Assembly (NCBI GenBank): GCA_016841665.1
Contig: JAENYT010000004.1
Coordinates: 1 to 64,000, forward strand
Reading direction: 5' to 3'
Origin: Methanobacteriota archaeon
GTDB taxonomy: Archaea; Halobacteriota; Methanomicrobia; Methanomicrobiales; Methanomicrobiaceae
DNA length: 64,000 nt
The position numbers and the translations under genes are program-made. Below are positions 28,780-37,256 of this stretch, piece after piece. The notes under the pieces are model-generated. The model had not been told where the DNA came from and did no database searches. It was given only the letters and a program-made list of their open reading frames with translations. Every line of letters starts with the position of its first letter. Position 1 is the stretch's first letter.

Positions 28780-29315
28780 ATAACACTTCCTTTCGTTCGG
28801 ATGCGGGGGTGCATCCCGTTTCGCATGTTGCATGCGTGAGGCAGCCGGTGCCGGGAACGACACGGCGTCTGCCGGTTACGGCTGCCGGATTGCCCACATC
28901 GGTGAAGCGATTGCTGGACTATGTAGAGGCGCTCGGTTTCCTGATGCTGCAGGCAGTGGGGGCATGAGATGTGATCATTAGTCATATGGATTACATGCTG
29001 GGAATGGGCGCAATCGTTTCAACGTACTTCCATATCGCGCCTGATTTTTATAATTATCGCACAATAAAATTCAAGCAGTGTGCATCATTCTGGTGCAGAA
29101 ATCCAGTAAAAACCTCTCATCGCAGGCAAACACGAAATTTGACCAGCTGTCCGGGTATCTTCACGCAGTGTTCCCATGCACACAATATGCCCCTCAGGCA
29201 ACCCAGAAAGATCTACAACGGTCGCCTCATGAGCGGCATGGTGTATCCTTGAAAAACGGGAAGTTGAACGGATGCCGGAGAATGGGGTACTCCGGCAGTC
29301 CCGGCAGGGGATCGA
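28780..29315 (-). promoter_or_regulatory. Long leader and promoter of the three-domain fasciclin gene
   Basis: About 536 bases without a supported gene. The best TATA box on the minus strand is ATTATAAAAATC at 29043-29054, which would give a leader of about 240 bases before the ATG at 28779. The leader contains CCACATCGGTG (28894-28904), an 11-mer also found in the leader of the neighbouring fasciclin gene. GGAAG precedes the ATG. Confidence 0.45.
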
Positions 29316-29888
29316 TCACAGGGAACTCACGTTCGTCATCTGAACATCGGTCATGGTGACATTCTCACCGGGGGCCTGGGGGATAAACGACGGCAGCAGC
29401 ACCCCGCTGATCACGTGCAGCACTCCGTTGCTGCACTGGATATCGGCGGTGGTAACGTTCACTCCGTTCACCGTCAGGTTGTCCGTGCGGTTAAATACCA
29501 GATTTTCCCCCTGCACCGATTCTATCACCCCGATCTCTTCGAGATTAGAAGCGTTGTAGGAGCCCTCGATCACATGATAGAGCAGCACCTCGGGGAGAAG
29601 GATCTCGGATTCGGTGCTGTTTACCAATAGCTCGGTCAGATCAGGCGGCAACTGCGCAAATGCATCGTCGGTGGGTGCAAACACTGTAACATTTTGCGTC
29701 TCGTTGGAGAGCGTCTCATTCAATCCGGTGCGTTCAAGAAGCGATACCAGCGTGGTCAGATTCCCTTCGGCGGCAATGCATTCGGCAACCGTCGCTCCTT
29801 CAGGTTCCTGGGCGGCGACGGCGCCGGACAGCACTGCCAGCGATACCAGGGCGATCACGCACAGCTGCACATATACCATTCGTTTCAT
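29316..29888 (-). CDS. Secreted single-domain fasciclin protein
   Basis: 190 residues: a signal peptide (VQLCVIALVSLAVLSGAVAAQ, cleaved about residue 27) and one FAS1 domain with VFAPTDDAFAQLP and a YHVIEG motif. It is very close in sequence to the middle domain of the three-domain protein (shared TTADIQCSNG and LETLSNE-like segments), so the two genes are paralogues. Several NxT/S sequons suggest N-glycosylation. It lies upstream of its paralogue on the same strand but has its own promoter. Confidence 0.9.
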   Translation of the reverse strand: MKRMVYVQLCVIALVSLAVLSGAVAAQEPEGATVAECIAAEGNLTTLVSLLERTGLNETLSNETQNVTVFAPTDDAFAQLPPDLTELLVNSTESEILLPEVLLYHVIEGSYNASNLEEIGVIESVQGENLVFNRTDNLTVNGVNVTTADIQCSNGVLHVISGVLLPSFIPQAPGENVTMTDVQMTNVSSL

Positions 29889-30294
29889 CTCGCTTCACAT
29901 CCTGGTTCCAGCTCGCTGCGTCGTGTGGTGTGCCAGGACGGATGGCGGAGGACATCCGCTAATTCGGTCTGCCCTGCACGCAATGAGGGAGAGGCCACAA
30001 GAGCTATACGGTAACGCCACGGTACCTGCAGGATCATGGCTGAAGAGACACACCATATACCCACAGAACCAGGACCACATCGGTGCGATATGTACGTTCA
30101 GCCGGCTGCCGAATGAACCCCCCTTGCATCGGCGCAACTCGCTGTGAAGGGATAGCATGTCATTGAAGATTTTTATAGTTGTTGGCAGATAAAAGAGGGG
30201 CGTGCATCAACCTCCAGGAGGGTACAGGGCCAAAGGCCCGTATTGCGCCTCTCTCCCTGCGTACAGGGCGGAAAGGATCACCCCCATCGAACCC
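29889..30294 (-). promoter_or_regulatory. Long leader and promoter of the single-domain fasciclin gene
   Basis: About 406 bases without a supported gene. AACTATAAAAATC on the minus strand (30168-30181) is nearly the same box as that of the paralogue, at a similar distance (leader of about 250 bases). The shared 11-mer CCACATCGGTG is at 30075-30085. Confidence 0.45.
30211..30239. repeat. Two adjacent short palindromes
   Basis: CCTCC-A-GGAGG (30211-30221) and GGGCC-AAA-GGCCC (30227-30239) stand side by side downstream of the radical-SAM gene. They could form hairpins that terminate that transcript; no T-run follows, so this is uncertain. Confidence 0.4.
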
Positions 30295-31506
30295 CTAGCT
30301 CAACACGATCCGGTGCATCAGTTCCATGATGCCCGGCCTTGCACCCCTTCTGCGCCTTGCACGGGACCCGCCCGGACGCATACCGGGGGATTCGTACAGC
30401 TCCTTGTTGAGCCGTTCCGTGATCTCGTCGAATATCCTCCTGTACGCAACACAATGGGGATCGACGCCGTGTATTTCACCTCCGGTGGGTGCGATGGCAT
30501 TGTAGGGGCATCCACCCCGGCAGTAATTGATATGAGCACATCCGCTGCATGCCTGATCGACGTACTCCTTGAACCGGTGCATGAGGTTCCATGCATCGGA
30601 ACGGGCAAGATCCTCAAGATCGGGACGGTCATAGACGTTGCCCATCACGTACTCCGGCATGCCCACAAACCGATAGCAGGGATAGATGCTCCCGTCGGGG
30701 CCCACCGCAAAGGTACTTCCCATGCAGTCCACGAAGGTGCAGACGTTGCCCCTGCGGGTGAAGACGCCCCTGCACAGGTCGTTGATATTCATGACCTCGA
30801 TCTCCCCCAGATGCTCCAGGGACTGATCGAGGAGGTACACCAGCAGTTCTCCATACTTCTCCGGGGCAAGTGCCCATTTTTCCGGGTTTCTGTCACGCAG
30901 AGAGGGCAGTGCAGGATGTAATTTGAGGTCGAATCCGTGCTGGAGGAAAAAATTGAAGATGTCCTCCTTGTACTCCACCGAATGGGACGTAAAGGTACAG
31001 ATAAATCGCACATTCAGGCCATGGGCACGGGCAATTTCGTAGCCCCGCATGCATTTATCGAAGTACCCGTTTCCCCTCTGGAAGTCGTTGAGCTCCTTGG
31101 GGCCATCGATGCTGGAACCGATGGGGACATTGTACTCCGCCAAAATTTCGGCCAGTTCGGGGGTCATCCTCCAGAGGTTGGTCTGCAGGGCAAATTCCGG
31201 ATTCATGTGCCGCAGCCCCTCGGATAGCAACGGCAGCGCCTGCCGGTAAAAGTCCGCACCGGCAAGGAGCGGCTCCCCCCCGTGGAAGGTGAAGGTGATC
31301 CGCTCATGTCGGGAATCTTTGAGCCATTCCACCACCTCATTGATGGTTTCAATGGGCATAATGGGAGAACCTTCCTCCGAACTCCAGCAATAACCGCAAT
31401 TTGAAGGACAGCCCAGTGTCGGGATGAGCATCACGTGGAAGGCATTTTTCATACCACTGGGTTTCGTCTTCCTGAATGTATACTTTTCCGGTATCCGGCG
31501 TTCCAC
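30295..31506 (-). CDS. Radical SAM enzyme with SPASM domain (sulfatase-maturase/peptide-modifying type)
   Basis: 403 residues from a GTG at 31506; an ATG at 31452 (MKNAFHVMLIP) is also plausible. The radical-SAM motif is CPSNCGYCW (CxxxCxxC), then FHGGEPLL for SAM binding, IGSSIDGPKE, and a C-terminal SPASM region with cysteines in CYRFVG and CSGCAHINYCRGGCP for extra iron-sulfur clusters. Relatives oxidise Cys/Ser in sulfatases or modify ribosomal peptides; methanogen versions resemble the Mhun_1560 group as I recall it. No sulfatase or obvious Cys-rich precursor is encoded beside it. The tail after residue 370 is Arg-rich. Confidence 0.85.
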   Translation of the reverse strand: MERRIPEKYTFRKTKPSGMKNAFHVMLIPTLGCPSNCGYCWSSEEGSPIMPIETINEVVEWLKDSRHERITFTFHGGEPLLAGADFYRQALPLLSEGLRHMNPEFALQTNLWRMTPELAEILAEYNVPIGSSIDGPKELNDFQRGNGYFDKCMRGYEIARAHGLNVRFICTFTSHSVEYKEDIFNFFLQHGFDLKLHPALPSLRDRNPEKWALAPEKYGELLVYLLDQSLEHLGEIEVMNINDLCRGVFTRRGNVCTFVDCMGSTFAVGPDGSIYPCYRFVGMPEYVMGNVYDRPDLEDLARSDAWNLMHRFKEYVDQACSGCAHINYCRGGCPYNAIAPTGGEIHGVDPHCVAYRRIFDEITERLNKELYESPGMRPGGSRARRRRGARPGIMELMHRIVLS

Positions 31507-31572
31507 TGCAGAAGATGCGATTATCCCTCACTATGGAGGGCATCCTGCGATATATGGAGAGCGCTGGGCGAC

Positions 31573-31882
31573 CTATACAGGAGAGAAAAACCAGAATATC
31601 TGCCTCGAAGCCGTGCCGGTATCGCTATCGAAGCCGAACAGGCTGTCGAGGGCGTAGTCACCCATTCCTTCGATGACCGACTGTGTTGATACCCTCAGGC
31701 CCCATCCCCCCGCAGCCGTGCTGAAATGCCACGCTCCGGCAACATTCATCGTGCTTCCCCTGGTGTTGAGCATCCCCTCCACGCCAGTCGCCGAGAAACA
31801 CACGGGGTTTTTCTATCTCTGCAGGAACCGGATACAGTTCGCGTATTGTGGGCATCGGATGCACCATTCCTCTCCCTTCCAT
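31573..31882 (-). pseudogene. Decayed DUF1579-like gene (frameshift)
   Basis: Two consecutive minus-strand frames together resemble a DUF1579-type protein: the first gives TIRELYPVPAEIEKPRVFLGDWRGG-like start (31882 to about 31800), then after a frame change the second gives TAAGGWGLRVSTQS and GFDSDTGTASRQIFWFF up to a stop at 31573. The G-D-W and the final Gly-Phe-Asp...FWF pattern are what I recognise. A TATA box (31901-31913) lies just upstream. A separate short peptide gene is the alternative, but the split similarity favours a broken gene. Confidence 0.5.
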
Positions 31883-31900
31883 GACACCCCCATATCATGC

Positions 31901-31913
31901 GATGATATAAACC
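31901..31913 (-). promoter_or_regulatory. TATA box before the decayed gene and radical-SAM gene
   Basis: GGTTTATATCATC on the minus strand predicts a transcript start near 31883. The transcript would run through the broken DUF1579-like gene into the radical-SAM gene, whose nearer upstream sequence shows no better box. Confidence 0.5.
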
Positions 31914-31954
31914 GATGCAGGAAGGACGGGTGAACGGTTCTCACCGGGGAAACG

Positions 31955-32006
31955 CGTGCATTTCATATCAGGCATTGCCGAAAAGGATACATATGATGAA
32001 TGCACG
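31955..32006. repeat. Separated inverted repeat CGTGCATT/AATGCACG
   Basis: Perfect 8-base arms at 31955-31962 and 31999-32006 flank a TATA-like GATACATATG upstream of the secreted-protein gene at 32090. Possible operator pair or hairpin. Confidence 0.35.
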
Positions 32007-32089
32007 TAGGAGGTTCTGATAGCAGCTCACAAATTCTATTATGGGGGCACCTTCAGGAAATTATGGGCTGCTGTCAGGGAGGATTGACT

Positions 32090-33280
32090 ATGAAATTCTA
32101 TCATGGTCTGGTGTTACTTACCGTCGTTATTCTTTTCTTCGGCGCTGCGGCGTCGGCTCAGGAGCCAGCGGGGAATGCGACGGAATCAGACAGTGTGGCC
32201 CCTGCTCCTGCATCCATCGGAGCAGATGTACCGTTGACCTATTTCGGCCCTGCTCCATCGACCTTTGATCCCCAGCTCATCGGTCCCAACCAGCTGTTGC
32301 GCGCCGGAGAAATCGATCTGGAGGCAGGAACTATCACCATGCCACTGTACGAAGGTCGGATGGAAGACGGCAGGACGGTGTGGTATATCCTCACGGACAC
32401 CGACGATAAAGGGAATGCAGATGCGTTGGGTCTGAACTGGGCACCCAAGCTGACGTATACGGACGTTGGCAGAGGAGCAAGATCCGCAACACTGGAAGAG
32501 AATGCGACATTGACATTCCAGAACGGAACGGTGGATTTCGCGCCTGGGCGAGAGGTGGTGCCCGCGGATGCGCCGAGCGTCTTCCCGCCCGCGAATGCCA
32601 CGCCCGGATCGGTGGGAGACGAAGAGTACAGCCCTCTGGTCCGCATTGAAAATGCCGGCGGCGCAATCTATAATGCGCCGATGATTGCCTTCGATGTCGC
32701 ACGCGAGGACCTCAACTTCACCAACAGCACGCCCGATTACTCGATCGTGCATGACAAGGTGGTGAGCATTGATCCTACCGTGAACAATACGGTCACCATC
32801 GCACTCACGGAAGGATTCAGCTTTGCCAAGCCTGTGCTCTACCTGAGCACCGACGCCAGCGATCCGCTTGCAGCCGCCCTCGAAGGTGCGACCTATGCAC
32901 CGGCACTGGGCGACATTCCGGTCGGGGGAGATGACAGTGCCTTCAGTGGCGTGGAGAGGATCTTCGTCTTCATCAACGGGCCGACCGGTGTGGACAATCC
33001 ACAGCGGCAGGGCCTGAACAGCGCGCTGATTGACGGCCGTTCGCCCCTGAATGTCTTCGGGGGGATCCCATCCGTTGCCCTTGATTACAGTCCCCTGTGG
33101 GATATGAACCTGGGCGAATGGACGAATGAGTCCATTGAGAACGGGTACCGGTCCCGGTTGACGGAGGAATTCGAGATCCTGGGATTCGTCGAGGATGGGT
33201 GGATCACCGGGCCCGGCGGGGCAGCGTATGGCTCCGTGGGTATCATCGTGAACTGCCCGATCGCGTTCAGGTTCCTCTGA
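32090..33280 (+). CDS. Secreted protein of unknown function
   Basis: 396 residues from the ATG at 32090, which has GGGAGGA upstream. A signal peptide (LVLLTVVILFFGAAASAQ) is followed by a soluble domain of about 370 residues with PLYEGRMEDGRTVWYILTDT, LGLNWAPKLTY, a FPPANATPGSVGDEEYSPLV stretch and a C-terminal GSVGIIVNCP. Sequences with this PLYxG...YSPLV pattern occur in bacterial secreted proteins as far as I recall, but I cannot name a function. Several sequons are present. No anchor is visible. A T-run (33303-33308) follows. Confidence 0.8.
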   Translation: MKFYHGLVLLTVVILFFGAAASAQEPAGNATESDSVAPAPASIGADVPLTYFGPAPSTFDPQLIGPNQLLRAGEIDLEAGTITMPLYEGRMEDGRTVWYILTDTDDKGNADALGLNWAPKLTYTDVGRGARSATLEENATLTFQNGTVDFAPGREVVPADAPSVFPPANATPGSVGDEEYSPLVRIENAGGAIYNAPMIAFDVAREDLNFTNSTPDYSIVHDKVVSIDPTVNNTVTIALTEGFSFAKPVLYLSTDASDPLAAALEGATYAPALGDIPVGGDDSAFSGVERIFVFINGPTGVDNPQRQGLNSALIDGRSPLNVFGGIPSVALDYSPLWDMNLGEWTNESIENGYRSRLTEEFEILGFVEDGWITGPGGAAYGSVGIIVNCPIAFRFL

Positions 33281-33302
33281 AACAACAACCCTAAATTACT
33301 CC

Positions 33303-33308
33303 TTTTTT
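33303..33308 (+). terminator. T-run after the secreted-protein gene
   Basis: Six T residues lie 23 bases after the stop codon at 33280; simple archaeal-type terminator. Confidence 0.35.
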
Positions 33309-33397
33309 CAAAATCCTGCAATACTTCAAATAGATGAAAGTGTAGTATTGAGACGCTTACTATACCTTCGTTGCCTACTTGCCCGGGGGATAGCCTG

Positions 33398-33781
33398 ATG
33401 ATTGCGGATGTCCTTATCTACGCCGGTTCCTTGATCATTATACTCTGGGGTGCAGCACATATTGCTCCGGTGAAGTCGGTTGTTGCCGGGTTTGGTCCCA
33501 TATCGGAGGATAACCGGAGATTAATCACCATGGAATGGGTTGCAGAGGGGTTGACACTCATGTTCATCGGCGCTCTTGCAGCGCTCGTAGCCTTTTCGGG
33601 CGGAGTGGAGAATCCTGTTTCCATTATCGTATTCCGGTCCTCCGCTGCAATTCTCATCGTGTTCGCGGTGTGGACCTCCCTGACCGGGGCTAAAACACCC
33701 ATTCTCCCGATGAAAATCTGTCCGATTGTTAAGACAACTGTCGCACTCCTGTTTCTTATCGGGAGTTTCATTGGAATATAG
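33398..33781 (+). CDS. Four-helix integral membrane protein
   Basis: 127 residues from the ATG at 33398, preceded by GGGGGAT. Four hydrophobic helices are visible (VLIYAGSLIIILWGAAHIA, LTLMFIGALAALVAFSG, SAAILIVFAVWTSLTG and TTVALLFLIGSFIGI). Small membrane proteins with the ILWGAAHI pattern and a conserved histidine in helix 1 occur in bacteria and archaea without a known role. No neighbour points to a function. Confidence 0.75.
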   Translation: MIADVLIYAGSLIIILWGAAHIAPVKSVVAGFGPISEDNRRLITMEWVAEGLTLMFIGALAALVAFSGGVENPVSIIVFRSSAAILIVFAVWTSLTGAKTPILPMKICPIVKTTVALLFLIGSFIGI

Positions 33782-34239
33782 TGCGTGGCAGCGGAATACC
33801 GGTGGTTTTACCTTCCGCTGTGAAAAGTTCGTCTACGCCAACTCCCCTGAAAAGCTCTCAAAATGCCTCCTAAAGTATGGCCACGTCAACGCTGTCTATT
33901 ATGACCGTATTGATTATTTTACTAGCTGTTGTGACGATTACTGGAAACCGATCTGAAGGTACTCGTCCTTCCGAAGGATTAGTCCCTCTTGAGAAGGAAT
34001 ATGCCCACCCATTGCCGCATTGAACCGAACAGGAATTTTAACCCTTCTTCCACGATCGGAAAAGATACCAATCCTTCCAGCGGGTGGCCACCCTGGAAAA
34101 GAGGATAAAGATAAAAGATTGTCTTGGTCAACCTTGGTCGGGAATATAACATCGCAGCCAAGTGATATCAAAAGTGAGGGTAGTGAATTTGCAGGATACC
34201 TATAAGCCCGCATTGCTTATCATTGCGGGACAGGGGACG
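33782..34239. other. AT-rich intergenic region with one candidate micro-ORF
   Basis: About 458 bases of lower GC than the surroundings and without a recognised gene. One plus-strand frame at 33877-34023 would encode 48 residues starting MATSTLSIMTVLIILLAVV, like a signal peptide or membrane anchor with a short polar tail; no good ribosome-binding site precedes it. It is a weak candidate only. The region may be degraded accessory DNA. Confidence 0.3.
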
Positions 34240-34818
34240 TCAGACCTTTGTGATCGACGACAACCACGCCCGAGAACCTTCCGGTCTTATACGGCTCTCA
34301 AAGACCGCGGCCTGGATCTCATTGATTCTCCACCCATCAGAAAAGGCAGCCTGTATCTCCGTTTTTGTGATCCTACGGGGACCATACCCCTCCGGCTCAA
34401 GATCGCTGAAGGCGAGCATGAAATAGGTCCCTCCCGGTTTCAGGACCTCAGATAAGTTCCGGACGAAACATGAGCGCTCAGGGTCAAAAAGGGTATGAAA
34501 CAGGCCGGAATCGATAACGGTGTCGAAGGTCCTGCCGATCTCGTGCAGGTTGAGGGTATCCTTTACCAAGAACATTACAGCAAGGCCTCGTTCTTCCGCC
34601 TTCCTCCGGGCGATCTCGATCGCTGTCGGTGCCGAATCCACCCCCCAGACATCGTGACCGCGGCTCGCCAGGAAAAGGGCGTTTTCCCCGGTCCCGCATC
34701 CTACATCCAGCACATCGCCGGAGATCTTCTCCGATTCCTCGAGGCGCACGAACTCCCGCTGCGGCCTCCCGATATCCTACGGGGGGTTACCATGATAGGG
34801 CACCTCAAAAAAATCCAT
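34240..34818 (-). pseudogene. SAM-dependent methyltransferase interrupted by an in-frame TAG
   Basis: The conceptual protein of 192 codons starts at the ATG at 34818 (MDFFEVPYHGNPP), meets TAG at 34779-34777, and continues in the same frame as DIGRPQREFVRLEESEK, then the SAM-binding motif GDVLDVGCGTGENALFLA and VWGVDSAP. Relatives read PPWDIGRPQ here, so the stop replaces a conserved tryptophan, a single TGG to TAG change. A product could restart at a GTG at 34749 but would lack the conserved N-terminus. Nonsense mutation or sequencing error; no pyrrolysine gene is visible. Confidence 0.8.
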
Positions 34819-34932
34819 ACTGCAGGGTTGATTGCCTGCTTAGGATGAAGACTTTTTTGATGCGGGAAGGACGGACGGGACTATCTTTTTGCCACTAAAC
34901 CATCTTATTCTCCGGCGCTGTATACTGGTGAA

Positions 34933-35604
34933 ATGAACCCTGTCCGTTATGGCATCGTTGCCGTACTTATCCTGACCCTGGCGATAACGATCCTTGCCTA
35001 TCCGGCGCTCCCCGACATGATCCCCTCTCACTGGAACGCGGCAGGTGAGGTGGACGCGTACCTCCCCACGATATGGGGAGTGCTGATCATACCGCTGCTG
35101 ATGGTCCCCCTAACCGCTTTATTCTTCCTGCTGCCGCGAATCGATCCGCTGAAAGAAAATTACGGGAAGTTCCGGTCATATTATGATGGGTTCATTCTCG
35201 TGTTCCTGGTCTTTTTCCTCCTGATCCAGGTTCAGATCATCCTCTGGGGGCTCGGCTACCAGATCAGCCCCAACCTCATTATCCCCCCTCTTGCGGGGGC
35301 ATTGTTCATCTATCTCGGATTTCTGGTAGAGCATGCCGAGCAGAACTGGTTCGTGGGCATCCGCACCCCCTGGACCCTGAGCAGCGAACAGGTCTGGAAG
35401 AAGACCCATGCTCTGGGAGGGAAACTCTTCAAGATCGCCGGCATCATCGCCCTGGCCGGAGTATTTTTCGGGGAGTATGCGTTTTGGTTCGTTCTGGTTC
35501 CGGTTCTGGTCGTCACCGTTTACACAGTGGCATACTCGTACTTCGAGTACCGGAAAGAATTGAAAGGTGCTGCCGCCGGGGGTACAACGGACTCCCGTTC
35601 CTGA
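34933..35604 (+). CDS. DUF1648/SdpI-family membrane protein
   Basis: 223 residues with about six membrane helices. The N-terminal DUF1648 signature LPDMIPSHWNAAGEVDAY (about residues 27-44) and the SdpI-type motif WFVGIRTPWTLSSEQVWKKTH (about 137-157) are both clear. In Bacillus the homologue gives immunity against a killing factor and acts in signalling; here no toxin gene is adjacent, so the role is open. Confidence 0.9.
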   Translation: MNPVRYGIVAVLILTLAITILAYPALPDMIPSHWNAAGEVDAYLPTIWGVLIIPLLMVPLTALFFLLPRIDPLKENYGKFRSYYDGFILVFLVFFLLIQVQIILWGLGYQISPNLIIPPLAGALFIYLGFLVEHAEQNWFVGIRTPWTLSSEQVWKKTHALGGKLFKIAGIIALAGVFFGEYAFWFVLVPVLVVTVYTVAYSYFEYRKELKGAAAGGTTDSRS

Positions 35605-35696
35605 AAGTTCCCGGGAAACGCCATCTTTCATCGAGAATGCTGCTATCGGAGATTGGTGATTCGGGGATCTCGTTTTGATTTACTTATGACCTTGAC

Positions 35697-36890
35697 TCAC
35701 GCATGGTTAGGATATGGCTCTCCGATGGAGTGGTACATTGCTGTGCGCAGCGCGACTTCTCTCGGGTCCTCCAAATAAGCCCCCATTCGGTTTGGGACAT
35801 ACGCATAACCTATCTGAGCGTGGGGGTCAGCAAAACCAAAGGACCCCCCTGTTCCTGGGGCTCCAAAGGAGCTCGGATGAGCAAAGGCATTCTTCGGGCC
35901 AGGCTTTGAAAAACCGAGTGAAAACGGGACCTCCACCTTCAGGCATGCATCACGGAATCCGCGAACCGGTGGGACTGCAGGTGCTATGAGCTGCTGGAGT
36001 GTTTCCTCACGTAATCCAAGCCCATTTCCCCCGGTCGCAAACACACTGTAGGCCTGAGCCATGGCCCGGGCCGTTCCAACACCTCCTCCAGCAGGCACTT
36101 CCAGATTCCGGGCATAAACGTGCTCTTTGTCTCCTTCCGGTAATTCCGACCCCAACAGGCACCTGCGGAAGTTCGAGCGCGGGTTCATTGCGGAGAGCGC
36201 AAGTGAGGTAGGCAAGCTGAAGAGCGCTGTTGCTAGGTTAAACCTGTCAAGTATCGCCAGTCTGGAATTCGGGATCTCTCCAGGCAGCCGAATATAGAAA
36301 TCGAGTCCCAGCGGATCAGCTATCTCCTCCTGGAAGAACTGTCCCAAAGTCCGGTGTCCGGGATCAACCCGACGGAGCAGCTCGCTTTCGTAAAATCCAA
36401 GGGTAATGCCATGGTAGGCCTGACGCGTTCCCGGCTCCCAAGCGGGTTTCTGCCGGGCGAGTACGGCCGCCAATCGGTCGGGATCCGCGACGATGCTCCG
36501 GTCCAATCGCTCATCCAAGACGAACAACCCGGCTTGGTGCGAAAGCAGCTGCCGGACCGTAATCTCTCCCTTTCCCTGTTGGCCAAACTCCGGCCAGTAT
36601 CTGCTGACACGCTCATCGTACTCGAACAAGCCCCGTGAGTGGGCAAGCGCCATTGCGAGACCGGCCATGCCCTTTGTCGCAGAGAAAACCAAGACCATGG
36701 TATCTTCTTCCCATGGTTCACCTGTAGACTTGTTCCGGATTCCGCCCCAGAGATCAACTACATTTTCTCCGCGATAGTAAATACAACAGGCAGCTCCAAG
36801 CTCCTTACGGCGCTGGAAATTCTCTATAAATGCTTCCCGTACCGCCTCAAACCCCGACTTGGCGAACCCTCCCACGGCATTCATTTCCAT
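35697..36890 (-). CDS. Beta-lactamase-fold serine hydrolase (class C / esterase group)
   Basis: 397 residues. The nucleophile motif is S70-A-T-K73 in LVFSATKGMAG, with a tyrosine motif at YHGITLGF (about residue 169) as general base. No signal peptide is seen, so it acts in the cytoplasm, unlike true beta-lactamases. The family includes carboxylesterases of the EstB/CubicO type; the substrate is unknown. It stands alone between a membrane-protein gene and a transposase stub, in accessory DNA, and is likely of bacterial origin. Confidence 0.88.
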   Translation of the reverse strand: MEMNAVGGFAKSGFEAVREAFIENFQRRKELGAACCIYYRGENVVDLWGGIRNKSTGEPWEEDTMVLVFSATKGMAGLAMALAHSRGLFEYDERVSRYWPEFGQQGKGEITVRQLLSHQAGLFVLDERLDRSIVADPDRLAAVLARQKPAWEPGTRQAYHGITLGFYESELLRRVDPGHRTLGQFFQEEIADPLGLDFYIRLPGEIPNSRLAILDRFNLATALFSLPTSLALSAMNPRSNFRRCLLGSELPEGDKEHVYARNLEVPAGGGVGTARAMAQAYSVFATGGNGLGLREETLQQLIAPAVPPVRGFRDACLKVEVPFSLGFSKPGPKNAFAHPSSFGAPGTGGSFGFADPHAQIGYAYVPNRMGAYLEDPREVALRTAMYHSIGEPYPNHA

Positions 36891-37007
36891 TTAAGCCTTC
36901 ACACCATCTTTCGCTCTGTGAGCAACACGTAGTTCTGTTCCCCATATTCCGAGCAAACCACTCGTTGCCATCCCTCTTATCTGGCAGTTCTCTTCACCGT
37001 TGCTAAT

Positions 37008-37169
37008 TCAGCTGGATTCCAACAAGAATTCGGTGACCAAACAGACAAAGAGAATCCCGTTGAACATGGCGCGATGGTCGGTTCGCGGACGACCGATATG
37101 CGGTTTCTGAGCAGGGAGATGCGGCTCGATGATTGCCCAGAGATCATCGTCGATTTCCCGGAATACCAT
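37008..37169 (-). mobile_element. N-terminal stub of an IS5-family transposase
   Basis: A 53-residue frame from the ATG at 37169 reads DDLWAIIEPHLPAQKPHIGRPR then a D-H-R-A-MFNGILFV stretch, which is the start of IS5-type (IS1031-like) transposases. Homology ends near residue 45 and the frame stops at 37008; the catalytic DDE domain is missing. No terminal inverted repeats can be paired. It marks a past insertion or recombination event. Confidence 0.75.
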
Positions 37170-37256
37170 ACATCCTGACTTTTATTTGAGGCCCCATATA
37201 ATTATAGGATGTCCTCGGGTGTAAGCTGAATCGTAAATCTTTTGACCAGGTTTGGG

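Noticed and set aside
31573-31803. Short peptide as the precursor of the radical-SAM enzyme
   Set aside because: Attractive by position, but the frame lacks a Cys-rich or leader-core design and looks like the C-terminal part of a DUF1579-type protein continued from another frame.
34777-34779. TAG in the methyltransferase read as pyrrolysine
   Set aside because: The replaced residue is a conserved tryptophan in relatives, and no pyl gene is seen in the window; a nonsense mutation is simpler.
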